The notes beneath the pieces are model-generated. The model was given only the letters and a program-made list of their open reading frames with translations, did not search any database and had not been told where the DNA came from. A stretch of DNA of 64,000 nucleotides from JAJKJG01 sp036389455 (GTDB taxonomy: Bacteria; Pseudomonadota; Alphaproteobacteria; Rhizobiales; Beijerinckiaceae), in the NCBI GenBank assembly GCA_036389455.1, contig DASVPW010000162.1:1-64000 (forward strand), read 5' to 3'. Position numbers and translations under genes: made by a program. This document shows, piece by piece, positions 25,096 to 33,900 of this stretch (within the stretch, counting starts at the first letter, position 1; each line of letters opens with the position of its first letter).

Positions 25096-26793
25096 TTAGG
25101 CCGCTGGAAGCGCAGTCGCCAGCCCTGCGCGATCATCCGTGAGCGCGCCCATGCTCTTCGCCACGTGCACGACGAGCATCTCCCCGCGCCCGCGCACGGA
25201 AATCTCATGGACCTCGGCGCCCTCGATGGAAAGGCCCGCCGCCTTCACGGTCGCGTCGGAGGCGACGAGGACGGAGCCGAACTCCTTGTTGAGGCTCTCG
25301 AGGCGGCTTGCGGTGTTGACGGTGTCGCCGAGGGCGGTGAGGCTCGCGGAGCGCTCGGCCCCCACGCGGCCGAGCACCGCCGGGCCCATGTGCAGCCCGA
25401 TGCCCATGCGCAGGGCCTCGGAAAGAGTCGCGTCGAACTCCCGGTTCAGGCGCTCGAGGGCCGCGAACATGTCGCGCGCCGCGTAGAGCGCGTCGCGGCT
25501 GCCGGCGCCGCGCGCCGGTGCGATGCCGAACAGGGCCATGATGCCGTCGCCCAAGAACTTGTCGACCTCGCCGCCGTGGCGCTCGATCGCCTCGCTCATG
25601 ACCTCGAAGTAGCGGTTGAGGAGGAACACCGAGTCGTAAGGGTAGAGCCGCTCGGCGAGCGTCGTGAAGCCGCGCAGGTCCGCGAACATGACGGTGATCC
25701 GGCGCTCGACGCCCCAGCGGTACATGTCGCGGCTCGCCACCGGCTCGGCGTCGTGAAGGGGGATCAGCGGCCGAACTTTCAAGGCATGGTCGGGCCTGAT
25801 TTGGCAGGCGAGGCGCACGCCCGGCGGCGCCTGGATGCGGGCGAGCGCCGCCTGCTCGACCGCGTTCGGCTTCGCGAGCTTGTCCTCGCCCTCCGTCACC
25901 AGCACCCGGCAGGTGGTGCAGCGCCCGCGCCCGCCGCAGACCGACGCGTGCGGCACGCCGGCGGCGCGGCTGATCTCCAGAAGAGTCGCCCCCGGCGCGC
26001 CGCGCACGGTGCGGCCGGGATACGTGATCGCCGGCCCGCGGGTGAACCAGTCGCGCACCCGCATGGCGACGAGCGCCGCCGCGGCGACGCCGAACACGGT
26101 CCACACGCCCATCCTGACCCAGTCGATGAGCGGGCCGCCCTTCTCGAACACGAAATCCGGGATCACCGGCGGGTTCGCCATGAGGGCGAGGCGGCGCGCG
26201 CCCTCCATCCAGCCAGTGAGCGCGACGGTCGGGATCATGACGGCGAGCACGAGGAGGAGCGGGCTCAGGCGGCCGTACCACTCCTTGGTGCGCAGCCAGA
26301 AGTGCAGGCCGATCATGCCGTGCAGCCACACCACCACGAGGAGGAGCGACTGGCTGAAGGCGAGGCCCGGCCACAAGAGGGTCAAGAGCCGCCCGTAGGT
26401 GTCGTCGAAGCCGTAGAGGGAGCTCAGCCCGCGCGTCGCCGCGACGTGGGCGGCGGCCATGAACGGGATCGCGAGGCCGAGCACGATCTGGACCGCCTCC
26501 CAGGGGGCGAGGCGCCAGGTCCGCCGCCGGATCAGCTTCCACAGGGCAAGGCCGACGTGCACGGCAAGCGCCCCGTAGAGCAGCACGGTGCCGGGCCAGG
26601 AGCGCCAGATCGCCCGGCGCACCGCCTGCACCTCCTCCATGGACTGGATCGAGACGTGGCCGAGCGCGTGGTTGAGGAAGTGGGTCGCGGCGAAGACGAG
26701 GAGGACGAGCCCCGACGCGAGCCGCCAGGCCTGCGGATCGCGCAGGCGGGGATCGCGCAGCCAGCGGGCGATCGGCCGGGCCGCGGAGGCCAT
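25096..26793 (-). CDS. Membrane [2Fe-2S] ferredoxin / class III adenylate cyclase fusion
   Basis: Makes cAMP from ATP. Its 565 residues fall into three parts. Six membrane helices lie at about 24-41, 67-88, 100-120, 141-165, 178-195 and 226-246, rich in histidines (38, 42, 46, 79, 116, 158, 164) and suggestive of a cytochrome-b-like heme anchor. A plant-type ferredoxin domain (about 253-335) has Cys286, 292, 295 and 330. The class III catalytic domain (about 362-545) keeps metal-binding Asp372 and Asp416, the adenine-selecting Lys412 and Asp490, and Asn493/Arg497, so it should be active on ATP. It sits 12 nt after a cNMP-binding gene. Redox or heme control is inferred from the domains. Confidence 0.88.
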   Translation of the reverse strand: MASAARPIARWLRDPRLRDPQAWRLASGLVLLVFAATHFLNHALGHVSIQSMEEVQAVRRAIWRSWPGTVLLYGALAVHVGLALWKLIRRRTWRLAPWEAVQIVLGLAIPFMAAAHVAATRGLSSLYGFDDTYGRLLTLLWPGLAFSQSLLLVVVWLHGMIGLHFWLRTKEWYGRLSPLLLVLAVMIPTVALTGWMEGARRLALMANPPVIPDFVFEKGGPLIDWVRMGVWTVFGVAAAALVAMRVRDWFTRGPAITYPGRTVRGAPGATLLEISRAAGVPHASVCGGRGRCTTCRVLVTEGEDKLAKPNAVEQAALARIQAPPGVRLACQIRPDHALKVRPLIPLHDAEPVASRDMYRWGVERRITVMFADLRGFTTLAERLYPYDSVFLLNRYFEVMSEAIERHGGEVDKFLGDGIMALFGIAPARGAGSRDALYAARDMFAALERLNREFDATLSEALRMGIGLHMGPAVLGRVGAERSASLTALGDTVNTASRLESLNKEFGSVLVASDATVKAAGLSIEGAEVHEISVRGRGEMLVVHVAKSMGALTDDRAGLATALPAA

Positions 26794-26805
26794 GCCGTCC
26801 TCCGC

Positions 26806-27249
26806 TCAGCGGCGCGCTTGCGCGAGCTGCGCGTTCATCTTCTCGAGCCGCGAGGCGAGCTCGCGCATGACTGCGATCGACATCTGCGGGAACTGGGTCA
26901 GGAGCTCCAGGAAGACGCGCTTGTCGATGCGTAGCGCCGTCGTCGGCGCCGCCGCCACGATGGTGGCGGAGCGCGGGCTGTCCGAGAGGATGCCCATCTC
27001 GCCGACGATCGCGTTCTGCCCGAGCTCGGCGACCTTGATCTCGCCGCCGGGCGAATCGATCGTCACGTCGGCCTTGCCCTGCAGGACCACGTAGGCGGCG
27101 TCGGCCGCGTCGCCCTGCTGGAAGAACTTCTGGCCTTCCGCGAAATTCACCCGCTCGCTCGTGAAGGCGAGGAGCTTGAGCCGGGCCGGATCGATGTCGC
27201 GGAACATCGGCACCTGCCTCAGGGACTGGACTTCGGTCTCCAACGTCAT
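26806..27249 (-). CDS. Stand-alone cyclic-nucleotide-binding domain protein
   Basis: A 147-residue protein made of one Crp-type cNMP-binding domain, with no helix-turn-helix. The phosphate-binding cassette is intact: Gly83-Glu84, which contacts the ribose, and Arg93-Ser94-Ala95, with Arg93 gripping the cyclic phosphate. A C-terminal helix (about 112-145) could dimerise or dock to a partner. Its ATG overlaps the upstream ABC-like gene by 4 nt (ATGA), and the cyclase gene follows 12 nt later, so all three are probably one unit. The likely job is to relay cAMP from the cyclase to the ABC-like membrane protein; this is inference. Confidence 0.87.
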   Translation of the reverse strand: MTLETEVQSLRQVPMFRDIDPARLKLLAFTSERVNFAEGQKFFQQGDAADAAYVVLQGKADVTIDSPGGEIKVAELGQNAIVGEMGILSDSPRSATIVAAAPTTALRIDKRVFLELLTQFPQMSIAVMRELASRLEKMNAQLAQARR

Positions 27250-30056
27250 GCGACGCCTCCCGCAACGCGCTTGCCGACCGGCTCGACGGCCTCGGCTTCT
27301 TCTTCAACCTGTGGATGAGCCTCGGGCTTGGACTCGGACTCCGGCTCGGGCGCCCGCTCCCGCTCCTCCAGGACGGCCTTGCCCTTCTGGAAGCGGATCA
27401 GGGCTTTGCAGCCCTCGGTCTCGCGGTCGTTCGGCAGGACCATGAACAGGCTGCGCCCCTCCGTGACGTCGTGGAGGAGCGACACGAGCCCACGCCGCTG
27501 CGCCTCCCCGAAGGGCGCGAGCGCGCCGTCGACTACAAGCAGATCCGGGCGCTTCACGAGGCAGCGCACGAGGTTGACGCTCGCCCGCTGCTGCGCCGTG
27601 AGCAGCCGCCCGGCCGGGCCGACCTGGTGCATGAGGCCGACCCGCTCGATGCCGGGCCTCAGGCCCATCTCGTCGATGACGCCGGTGATCGCCTCGGTGA
27701 CGCGGCTTTGAGCGTTCGCGGCGCTGTGGCTCACGCGCCCGAACAGGAGGTTGTCCTTGAGGGGCGCCGCCGCGCAGACCTTCTCGGCGTCGTAGAACTC
27801 GACCCCCGGGTCGCCCTCGCGCCCGAGGCGCTCGCGCACCGTCCGGCGGGCCTTGACGAGGCGCGCTTCCAGCTCCTCGTTCAGGAGCCCGAGGCGGTGC
27901 CGGGGCTCGATGTAGGCGAGCGGCAGGGACAGGAGCCGCGTCAGCTCCGGGCCCTTGAAATCCTGGCCCCTGAAGTCCCGGTTCTTGGAGTCCTGGCCCT
28001 TGGAGCCGTCGCCGGCGCGGCGGGCGTGGCGGCGCAGGATCGCCTCGTACTCGGGCAGCTCGTCGGCGGCGACGAAGGAGAACTGCTCGAACAGGGGGTG
28101 CCCGGCCGGCAGGCCGCGGAAGATCTCGACCATGGTCTCGGCGATCTGCGCCCCCATGGCGGCGAGGTCGCCATCGACGGCCTCCGCCTTGAGCGCCTCC
28201 CGGAACGGCCCGTGCTCGGCGAGGTTGCGGCCCATGAGGGCGCGGGAGGTCGGCACGCCGAACAGCAGGTTCTCGCCGACCGTCGCCTGATGGTTGTAGC
28301 GCCCGGCGTCGAACGGCTCGACGAGCTCGGCCATGCCCGACGAGGCGAGCCGCTCGCGCAGGCGGTTCCTGGCCTCGATGAGGCGCCCGGCGAGCTCGGG
28401 GTCCTTGTCGGGATCGAGCATGCCGGAGAGGCCGAAGCGGTAGATGTCGTCCTTGAGGCCGACCCGCTCCAGGAACTCGATCAGGATGCGGTCGAGATCG
28501 TCCTCGTCCGAGGCCCCCGCTAGGGAGCAGTCGATCCAGGGAGCCGTGACGGTCTCGACCGGGTTGCCGGTGCGCTTCGCCTCGGCGATCCGGCGTGCCC
28601 GCTCGCGGGCATCCTCCTCCGGATCGCCGATGGGATGGTGGCGCAGGCCGTAGACGAGATTGTCGCGGATCGAGCCGGGGAAGAGGATCGGCTCGACCCC
28701 GGCGTAGGCGATGTGGCGTCCGACCGTCCCCCTGGGCAGGTCGGCGAGGTTTCGCTCCCCGATCCTGACCTCGCCGGCGTACTCGACGCTGCGCCGACCG
28801 AGGATGCGGGCGAAGGCGCCCGCCGCCGGCCCGCCGTCGCCGACGATGCCGGCGTGGACCGGCAGCGGGCAGGTCAGCGAGGCGCCGTCGATGATCTCGC
28901 CGCCGTGCGGATCGCTGACCGTGAGGTCCTTGACGACGAGCGGTCCCTCGAGCGGCCCTTCGTCCCGCTCCGCGGCCGCCTCGTCCGGCGGCGGCAGGAG
29001 CCGCTCGGGCGAGAAGTGCTGCACCACCTGGTCGTACTTGACCTGCACGTCGAGGCGCTGCTGGTCCCAGTCGATCAGCTCCTTGAGCGGCGGCGGCAGC
29101 TCGCGATAGGCCGCGATGACGGCGACGAGCTGGCCGATGTCGAGCCGCCCGCGGAGCGCGAAGTAGCCGCCGATGGCGTAGAAGAAGAACGGCGTCATCT
29201 GCGCCAGGAGGTTGTTCAGGAACTTCACCATGAACTTCCGCTTGTAGATGCGGAAACGCAGGTCGAAGAGCTCGAACAGACGATGGCCGATCTCGGCCCG
29301 CTCCCACTTGTCGGTGTTGTGGACGTGGACCGCCTCCATCCCGTCCACCACCTCGCCGACCCGGCCGGCGAGCCGCCGCGAGGCGAGCTGGCGCTGCTTG
29401 CCGAGCCTCAAAAGCTCGCGCCGCAGGCGCGGGATGATGGTGAACTGGATCCCGACCACGCCTCCCGCGAGCAGCCCGAGCCAGACGTTCTGGACCATGA
29501 TGAAGATCAGCGCGGTCGCGGCCTGGGTGCCGAGGAACATCGGCAGGATGAAGGCGTCGCCGATGAAGCCGCCGATCGGCTCGACCTCGTCCTTGATGAT
29601 CGTCGCGGTCTCGGACGACTTCACGTTCCGAAGGGCTTCGGGCGTGAACCTCAGGACGAGGGCGAAGAGGTCGAAGCGCATCCGGCGCAGCATGCGCTCG
29701 CCGAGCGCGCCCTTCTCGACGTTGATCCAGTACTTGAAGGCGCCGTTGACGAGGACGAAGAACAGGAACAGCCCGGAGAGCCCGTACAGGAGGGTCAGGC
29801 GGTCGACCTGGAACCCGCCGAAAAGATTGAAGGCCGCCCCGCCGAGCCAGTCCGGCAGGGTGAAGGAGATCTGGAGGAAAGGGGCGGTCTCGTTGCCCTT
29901 GGCGAAGGACTTGCCCTGGATCGCCTCGTTCACGATCCGGCGCGGCAGGTCGAGCGAGGCGAAGTAGAACGGCAGCGACGCCAGCACGACCGCAAAGATG
30001 ATGAGCTGGTCGCGCTTCGAATGCCGCCAGATGTAGCGGAAAAGGCTTTTGTCCAT
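27246..30056 (-). CDS. ABC-exporter-like membrane protein with degenerate ATPase domain
   Basis: A 936-residue protein with an exporter-type membrane region (about 1-345) followed by an ABC-like domain whose motifs have all changed. The Walker A position (406-414) reads GDGGPAAGA, without the Lys. The Q-loop Gln is Val454, the signature (818-823) is LLTAQQ, Walker B ends Asp843-Gly844 instead of Asp-Glu, and the switch His region reads PND (875-877). About 300 inserted residues (470-770) separate the halves. They hold repeats of the motif that normally follows the Q-loop: DNLVYG (465-470), ENLLFG (595-600) and DNLLFG (768-773). ATP hydrolysis looks impossible, so a structural or sensor role is likely. 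It overlaps the cNMP-binding gene by 4 nt. Confidence 0.85.
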   Translation of the reverse strand: MDKSLFRYIWRHSKRDQLIIFAVVLASLPFYFASLDLPRRIVNEAIQGKSFAKGNETAPFLQISFTLPDWLGGAAFNLFGGFQVDRLTLLYGLSGLFLFFVLVNGAFKYWINVEKGALGERMLRRMRFDLFALVLRFTPEALRNVKSSETATIIKDEVEPIGGFIGDAFILPMFLGTQAATALIFIMVQNVWLGLLAGGVVGIQFTIIPRLRRELLRLGKQRQLASRRLAGRVGEVVDGMEAVHVHNTDKWERAEIGHRLFELFDLRFRIYKRKFMVKFLNNLLAQMTPFFFYAIGGYFALRGRLDIGQLVAVIAAYRELPPPLKELIDWDQQRLDVQVKYDQVVQHFSPERLLPPPDEAAAERDEGPLEGPLVVKDLTVSDPHGGEIIDGASLTCPLPVHAGIVGDGGPAAGAFARILGRRSVEYAGEVRIGERNLADLPRGTVGRHIAYAGVEPILFPGSIRDNLVYGLRHHPIGDPEEDARERARRIAEAKRTGNPVETVTAPWIDCSLAGASDEDDLDRILIEFLERVGLKDDIYRFGLSGMLDPDKDPELAGRLIEARNRLRERLASSGMAELVEPFDAGRYNHQATVGENLLFGVPTSRALMGRNLAEHGPFREALKAEAVDGDLAAMGAQIAETMVEIFRGLPAGHPLFEQFSFVAADELPEYEAILRRHARRAGDGSKGQDSKNRDFRGQDFKGPELTRLLSLPLAYIEPRHRLGLLNEELEARLVKARRTVRERLGREGDPGVEFYDAEKVCAAAPLKDNLLFGRVSHSAANAQSRVTEAITGVIDEMGLRPGIERVGLMHQVGPAGRLLTAQQRASVNLVRCLVKRPDLLVVDGALAPFGEAQRRGLVSLLHDVTEGRSLFMVLPNDRETEGCKALIRFQKGKAVLEERERAPEPESESKPEAHPQVEEEAEAVEPVGKRVAGGVA
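27953..28014. repeat. 15-nt coding tandem repeat in the ABC-like gene
   Basis: About four imperfect 15-nt units, read leftward as the five-residue units GSK/GQDSK/NRDFR/GQDFK around residues 685-701. They form a charged, probably flexible linker inside the long insertion of the ABC-like domain. Multiples of 15 nt keep the frame, so copy number could vary between strains. Confidence 0.6.
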
Positions 30057-30111
30057 GCGGGTTAGCTTAGCCTAATGGTCCGGCGCTGTCGCGTTTCCGA
30101 TAAACCCGCAT

Positions 30112-30139
30112 TTGCCCGCGCCGCCGATCCGGCTAGGAT
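30112..30139 (+). promoter_or_regulatory. Candidate promoter for the glycosyltransferase cluster
   Basis: TTGCCC (30112-30117), 16-nt spacer, TAGGAT (30134-30139), 57 nt before the first glycosyltransferase ATG. It lies in the 140-bp gap divergent from the ABC-like gene. It fits GC-rich alphaproteobacterial promoters but is only a pattern match. Confidence 0.3.
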
Positions 30140-30196
30140 GGCGTCAACGAGAAGACCCGCCCGGCGGGCGTGAGATTGGACGAGACGGATAGGGAT

Positions 30197-31453
30197 ATGC
30201 AAGCCTTCCCATTCGAGGCGGCGGGACCGCCCTTCTCGCGCCAATCGCGCGCGCGGGTCATGATCTACAGCCACGACACCTTCGGGCTCGGGCATCTGAG
30301 GCGCTCGCGGGCGATCGCGAACGCGCTCGTGGACGAGCGCCCCGGCGTTTCCGTCCTCATCATCTCGGGCTCGCCGGTGATCGGCAGCTTCGAGTTCGGG
30401 AGCGGCGTCGACTACGTGCGCGTGCCGGGCGTGACCAAGCTCCCGGACGGCGACTACCGCAGCCTCAACCTCAACGTCTCCATCGACGACGCGACGCGCC
30501 TGCGCGAGGCGATCATCCTCGAGACCGCCGAGAGCTTCAGGCCGGACCTGTTCATCGTCGACAAGGAGCCGACGGGATTCCGCGGCGAGGTCGTGCCGGC
30601 CCTCGAGCGCCTGCAGCAGCACGGATCGAGGCTCGTGCTCGGCATCCGCGACGTCATGGACGAGCCGGCGCTGCTCGCGACCGAGTGGGAGCGCAAAGGC
30701 GCCGTCGAGGCCCTGCGGCGCTACTACGACGAGGTCTGGGTCTACGGCCTGAAAGACATCTACGAGCCGCTGATGGCCCTCGACCTGCCTCGCGACGTGG
30801 AGCGGCGCATCGCCTATACCGGGTACTTAAGGCGCGAGGTGCCGCAGCGCTCGGCGCTCACCCGCTACCCGAAGCTCACCAAATCGCCGTTCATCCTGGT
30901 GACCACCGGCGGCGGCGGCGACGGCGACGACGTGATCGACTGGGCGATCTCCGCCTACGAGGCGGAGCCCGACATCGAGCTGCCGGCCGTGATCGTGTTC
31001 GGCCCCTTCGTCAACCGGGACCGCCGGCGCGGCTTCCTCGAGCGCATCGCCCGCCACCCGAAGCTCGACGCCATGGCCTTCGACACCAAGATCGAGCGGC
31101 TGATGCAGAAGGCGGCGGCCGTCGTCGCCATGGGGGGCTACAACACGTTCTGCGAGATCCTCTCGCTCGACAAGCCCGCCCTCATCGTGCCGCGCACGCA
31201 CCCGCGCCTCGAGCAGCACATCCGCGCCGTCGAGGCCGAGCGCCTCGGCCTCGTGCGCATGCTGTCCGAGGACCGCGGCCGGCGCGATCCGCTCCTCATG
31301 GCCGAGGCGCTGCGCCGGCTGCCGGGCCAGCCGCGCCCGTCGGACGTGTACATTCCGGGGCTCCTCGACGGCCTCGACGTGATCCGGGGCCGCTTCTCGC
31401 GCACGCTCGACGAGCCGCGCGTCTCCCGTCCGATCCACCAGGCCGCCGAATAG
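30197..31453 (+). CDS. MurG-like (GT28-type) glycosyltransferase
   Basis: A 418-residue cytoplasmic or membrane-associated GT-B enzyme. The N-terminal domain has YSHDTFGLGHLRRSRAIANAL, the acceptor-side glycine loop of the MurG class. The C-terminal domain has ILVTTGGGGDG and VVAMGGYNTFCEIL, which binds the nucleotide sugar, and ALIVPRTHPRLEQ. GTG 30170 is an alternative start, but ATG 30197 has a GGAT/AGGG upstream. It opens a rightward run of four glycosyltransferase genes and is divergent from the cyclase/ABC-like module. Donor and acceptor are unknown. Confidence 0.82.
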   Translation: MQAFPFEAAGPPFSRQSRARVMIYSHDTFGLGHLRRSRAIANALVDERPGVSVLIISGSPVIGSFEFGSGVDYVRVPGVTKLPDGDYRSLNLNVSIDDATRLREAIILETAESFRPDLFIVDKEPTGFRGEVVPALERLQQHGSRLVLGIRDVMDEPALLATEWERKGAVEALRRYYDEVWVYGLKDIYEPLMALDLPRDVERRIAYTGYLRREVPQRSALTRYPKLTKSPFILVTTGGGGDGDDVIDWAISAYEAEPDIELPAVIVFGPFVNRDRRRGFLERIARHPKLDAMAFDTKIERLMQKAAAVVAMGGYNTFCEILSLDKPALIVPRTHPRLEQHIRAVEAERLGLVRMLSEDRGRRDPLLMAEALRRLPGQPRPSDVYIPGLLDGLDVIRGRFSRTLDEPRVSRPIHQAAE

Positions 31454-31461
31454 CCCGGCCG

Positions 31462-32748
31462 ATGGCGTCCGAGGGCGTGGGCGGGCGCATCGCCGTCGTC
31501 GTGAAGGGCTATCCGCGCCTGTCCGAGACCTTCATCGCCCAGGAGGTCCTGGCGCTGGAGGAGCGCGGCATCCCGCTGGAGATCTGGTCGCTCCGGCGCC
31601 CGACCGAGACGTACGTCCATCCGATGCACGAGCGCATCCGGGCGAAGGTCCGCTACCTGCCCGAATACCTCTACCAGGAACCTTTAAGGGTGCTGCGCGG
31701 CCTCGCCTGGAGCCTGCGCCGGCCAGGCCTGCGACGGCTGCTGCGCACCTTCTGGCGGGACCTCAAGCGCGATCCGACGCCGAACCGCGGGCGCCGTCTC
31801 GGCCAAGCCTTCGTCCTCGCCCGCGAGCTTCAAGACGACGTCCGGCACCTTCACGTCCACTATCTCCACACGCCGGCGTCGGTCGTGCGCTACGCCGCGA
31901 TCCTGACCGGCCGGTCCTGGACCGTCTCGGCGCACGCCAAGGACATCTGGACGACCCCGGACTGGGAGAAACGGGAAAAGCTCGCCGAGTCCCTCTGGGC
32001 TGTGACCTGCACCAGGGCCGGCGCCGCCCACCTGAAGAGGCTCGCCCCGGAGCCCGCCGCGGTGACGCTCGCCTACCACGGCCTCGACCTGTCGCGCTTT
32101 CCCGCTCCCCCGGAGCGCCGGGCGCCCCGCGACGGCTCCGACCCGGCGGACCCGGTCCGCATCGTCTCGGTCGGCCGCGCGGTCGCCAAGAAGGGCTACT
32201 CGGACCTTCTGAAGGCGCTCGCGGCGCTGCCCGCCGACCTCGACTGGCGCTTCGCCCACGTCGGCGGTGGCGAGCTCCTGGAGCGCCTGAAGGAGGAGGC
32301 GCAGGCCGTCGGGATCGCCCCGAGGGTCGCGTTCCTCGGCGGCAGGGCGCAGCCCGACGTGATCGCCCTGCTGCGCGAGGCCGATCTCTTCGTGTTGCCC
32401 GCCAAGGAGGCGGCCTCCGGCGACCGCGACGGCCTGCCGAACGTCCTCCTCGAGGCGGCGAGCCAGCGCCTCGCGATCGTGGCGACGGACTTCGCCGGTA
32501 TCCCCGAGTTCGTCCGCTCTGGCGTCGAAGGCGAGCTCGTGCCGGCCGGCGACTGGGAGGCGCTGTCGAACGCCCTCAACCTCCTGGCCCGCGATCCCGC
32601 CCGCCGGGCGGCGCTCGGCGCCGCCGCCCACGCGCGCCTCTCCCGGGATTTCGGCTCAGGAGCCACGATCGATCTTCTGGAGGGGTGGTTCCGCGCGCTC
32701 ATCGGGCCTGAGGCGGCGGGCGCCGTCACGGTCCGGGAAGTCGCCTGA
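31462..32748 (+). CDS. Family 4 glycosyltransferase (WcaL-like)
   Basis: A 428-residue GT-B enzyme. The N-terminus shows VVVKGYPRLSETFIAQEVLALEERG, characteristic of colanic-acid-type WcaL/GT4 proteins. VSVGRAVAKKGYSDLLKAL and FVLPAKEAASGDRDGLPNVLLEA mark the donor-binding C-terminal half, with the ExFGxxxxE-like acidic pair in GLPNVLLEA. It starts 8 nt after the first glycosyltransferase and ends 6 nt before the next. It is most likely part of an exo- or capsular polysaccharide pathway. Confidence 0.85.
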   Translation: MASEGVGGRIAVVVKGYPRLSETFIAQEVLALEERGIPLEIWSLRRPTETYVHPMHERIRAKVRYLPEYLYQEPLRVLRGLAWSLRRPGLRRLLRTFWRDLKRDPTPNRGRRLGQAFVLARELQDDVRHLHVHYLHTPASVVRYAAILTGRSWTVSAHAKDIWTTPDWEKREKLAESLWAVTCTRAGAAHLKRLAPEPAAVTLAYHGLDLSRFPAPPERRAPRDGSDPADPVRIVSVGRAVAKKGYSDLLKALAALPADLDWRFAHVGGGELLERLKEEAQAVGIAPRVAFLGGRAQPDVIALLREADLFVLPAKEAASGDRDGLPNVLLEAASQRLAIVATDFAGIPEFVRSGVEGELVPAGDWEALSNALNLLARDPARRAALGAAAHARLSRDFGSGATIDLLEGWFRALIGPEAAGAVTVREVA

Positions 32749-32754
32749 CGCCCC

Positions 32755-33900
32755 ATGTCCGGCGCGATCCCGGTCGCGTTCTATGCGCCCATGAAGAGCC
32801 CGGACCATCCGGCGCCGTCCGGCGACCGCACCATGGCGCGGCTGATCCTGAAGGCGCTCGCCCAAGCCGGCTTCGCGCCGGAACCGGCGAGCGCGTTGCG
32901 CAGCTTCGACCGCGACGGCGACGCGGCGTTCCAGGAGGCCGTGCGCCATGCCTCGCACGAAGAGGCGGACCGGCTCGTCGCCCGCTGGGGCGAGGTGCCC
33001 GCCGAACGCCCGCGGCTCTGGTTCACCTACCACGTCTACTACAAGGCGCCGGACTGGATCGGCCCGCGCGTCGCCGACGCCCTGCGGATCCCCTACGCGG
33101 TGGCAGAGGGCTCGCGCGCGGGAAAGCGCGCCGCCGGTCCCTGGGCCCTCGGCCACGCCGGCGCCGAGGCCGCGCTCGACCGCGCCGACGCCGTCTTCGT
33201 GATGACCGAGGCCGATCGCGAGGCCCTGGACCGGGACCGCCCTGATGGGCAGCGCCTCCTCGACCTGCCGCCCTTCCTCGACCTCGACGAATGGGGTTCC
33301 TCTCGGGCTCCGCCCTCCCCGGCCTCGCGCGAGAGCCAAGGCGCCGTCCGCCTGCTCGCAGTCGCGATGATGCGGGCGGGCGACAAGCTCGAAAGCTACC
33401 GCATCCTTGCCGAAGCGCTCGCACGCGTCGCGGACGAAGGCTGGACGCTCGACGTCGTGGGCGACGGCGAGGCGCGGGGCGAGGTCGAAAGCCGCTTCGC
33501 CGCTCTCGGCGCCCGCGTCACCTTCCACGGCCGCCTGGACGACCGCGCCGCCCTGGCGCGCCTCTACGGCGCCGCCGACCTCCTGGTCTGGCCGGCCGTG
33601 AACGAGGCCTACGGCATGGCTTTCTTGGAAGCTCAAGCCTTGGGCTGCCCGGTGCTGGCAGGCCGCCATGGCGGGGTCGCGAGCGTCGTCCGCGACGGCG
33701 AGACCGGGGTTCTGACCTCGCCCGGGGACGTCGCGGCCTTCGCCGGTGCGCTAAGGCGGTTTATCCGCGACGGCGCGCGCCGCCGCGCGATGGGCGAGGC
33801 CGCCCGCGCCTTCGTCGCGCGCGAGCGCGGGCTCGATCAAGCCGCCGCGCGCCTGCGGGCCGGGCTCGTGCCGCTCCTCGCCGAGGCGCGGGCGCCGTGA
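32755..33900 (+). CDS. Family 4/1 glycosyltransferase
   Basis: A 381-residue GT-B enzyme. The N-terminal FYAPMKSPDHPAPSGDRTMARLILKAL is a conserved acceptor-binding feature in related proteins. The C-terminal half has LDVVGDGEARGEVE, RVTFHGRLDD and ADLLVWPAVNEAYGMAFLEAQALGCPVLA with the catalytic EAYGMAFLE acidic pair. Its stop overlaps the next gene's GTG by 4 nt, so the two are coupled. Part of the four-gene glycan cluster; sugars unknown. Confidence 0.85.
   Translation: MSGAIPVAFYAPMKSPDHPAPSGDRTMARLILKALAQAGFAPEPASALRSFDRDGDAAFQEAVRHASHEEADRLVARWGEVPAERPRLWFTYHVYYKAPDWIGPRVADALRIPYAVAEGSRAGKRAAGPWALGHAGAEAALDRADAVFVMTEADREALDRDRPDGQRLLDLPPFLDLDEWGSSRAPPSPASRESQGAVRLLAVAMMRAGDKLESYRILAEALARVADEGWTLDVVGDGEARGEVESRFAALGARVTFHGRLDDRAALARLYGAADLLVWPAVNEAYGMAFLEAQALGCPVLAGRHGGVASVVRDGETGVLTSPGDVAAFAGALRRFIRDGARRRAMGEAARAFVARERGLDQAAARLRAGLVPLLAEARAP

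Noticed and set aside
27246..30056. Reading the ABC-like gene as a decayed pseudogene
   Set aside because: The frame is open over 936 codons, it is overlapped by the next gene and its changed motifs are embedded in well-formed protein sequence; selection for a non-ATPase role is more likely.
28635..30065. A 476-codon rightward frame opposite the ABC-like gene
   Set aside because: Composition is acidic/Arg-rich antisense translation, with no motif; the other strand has clear membrane and ABC-derived features and overlaps its neighbour properly.
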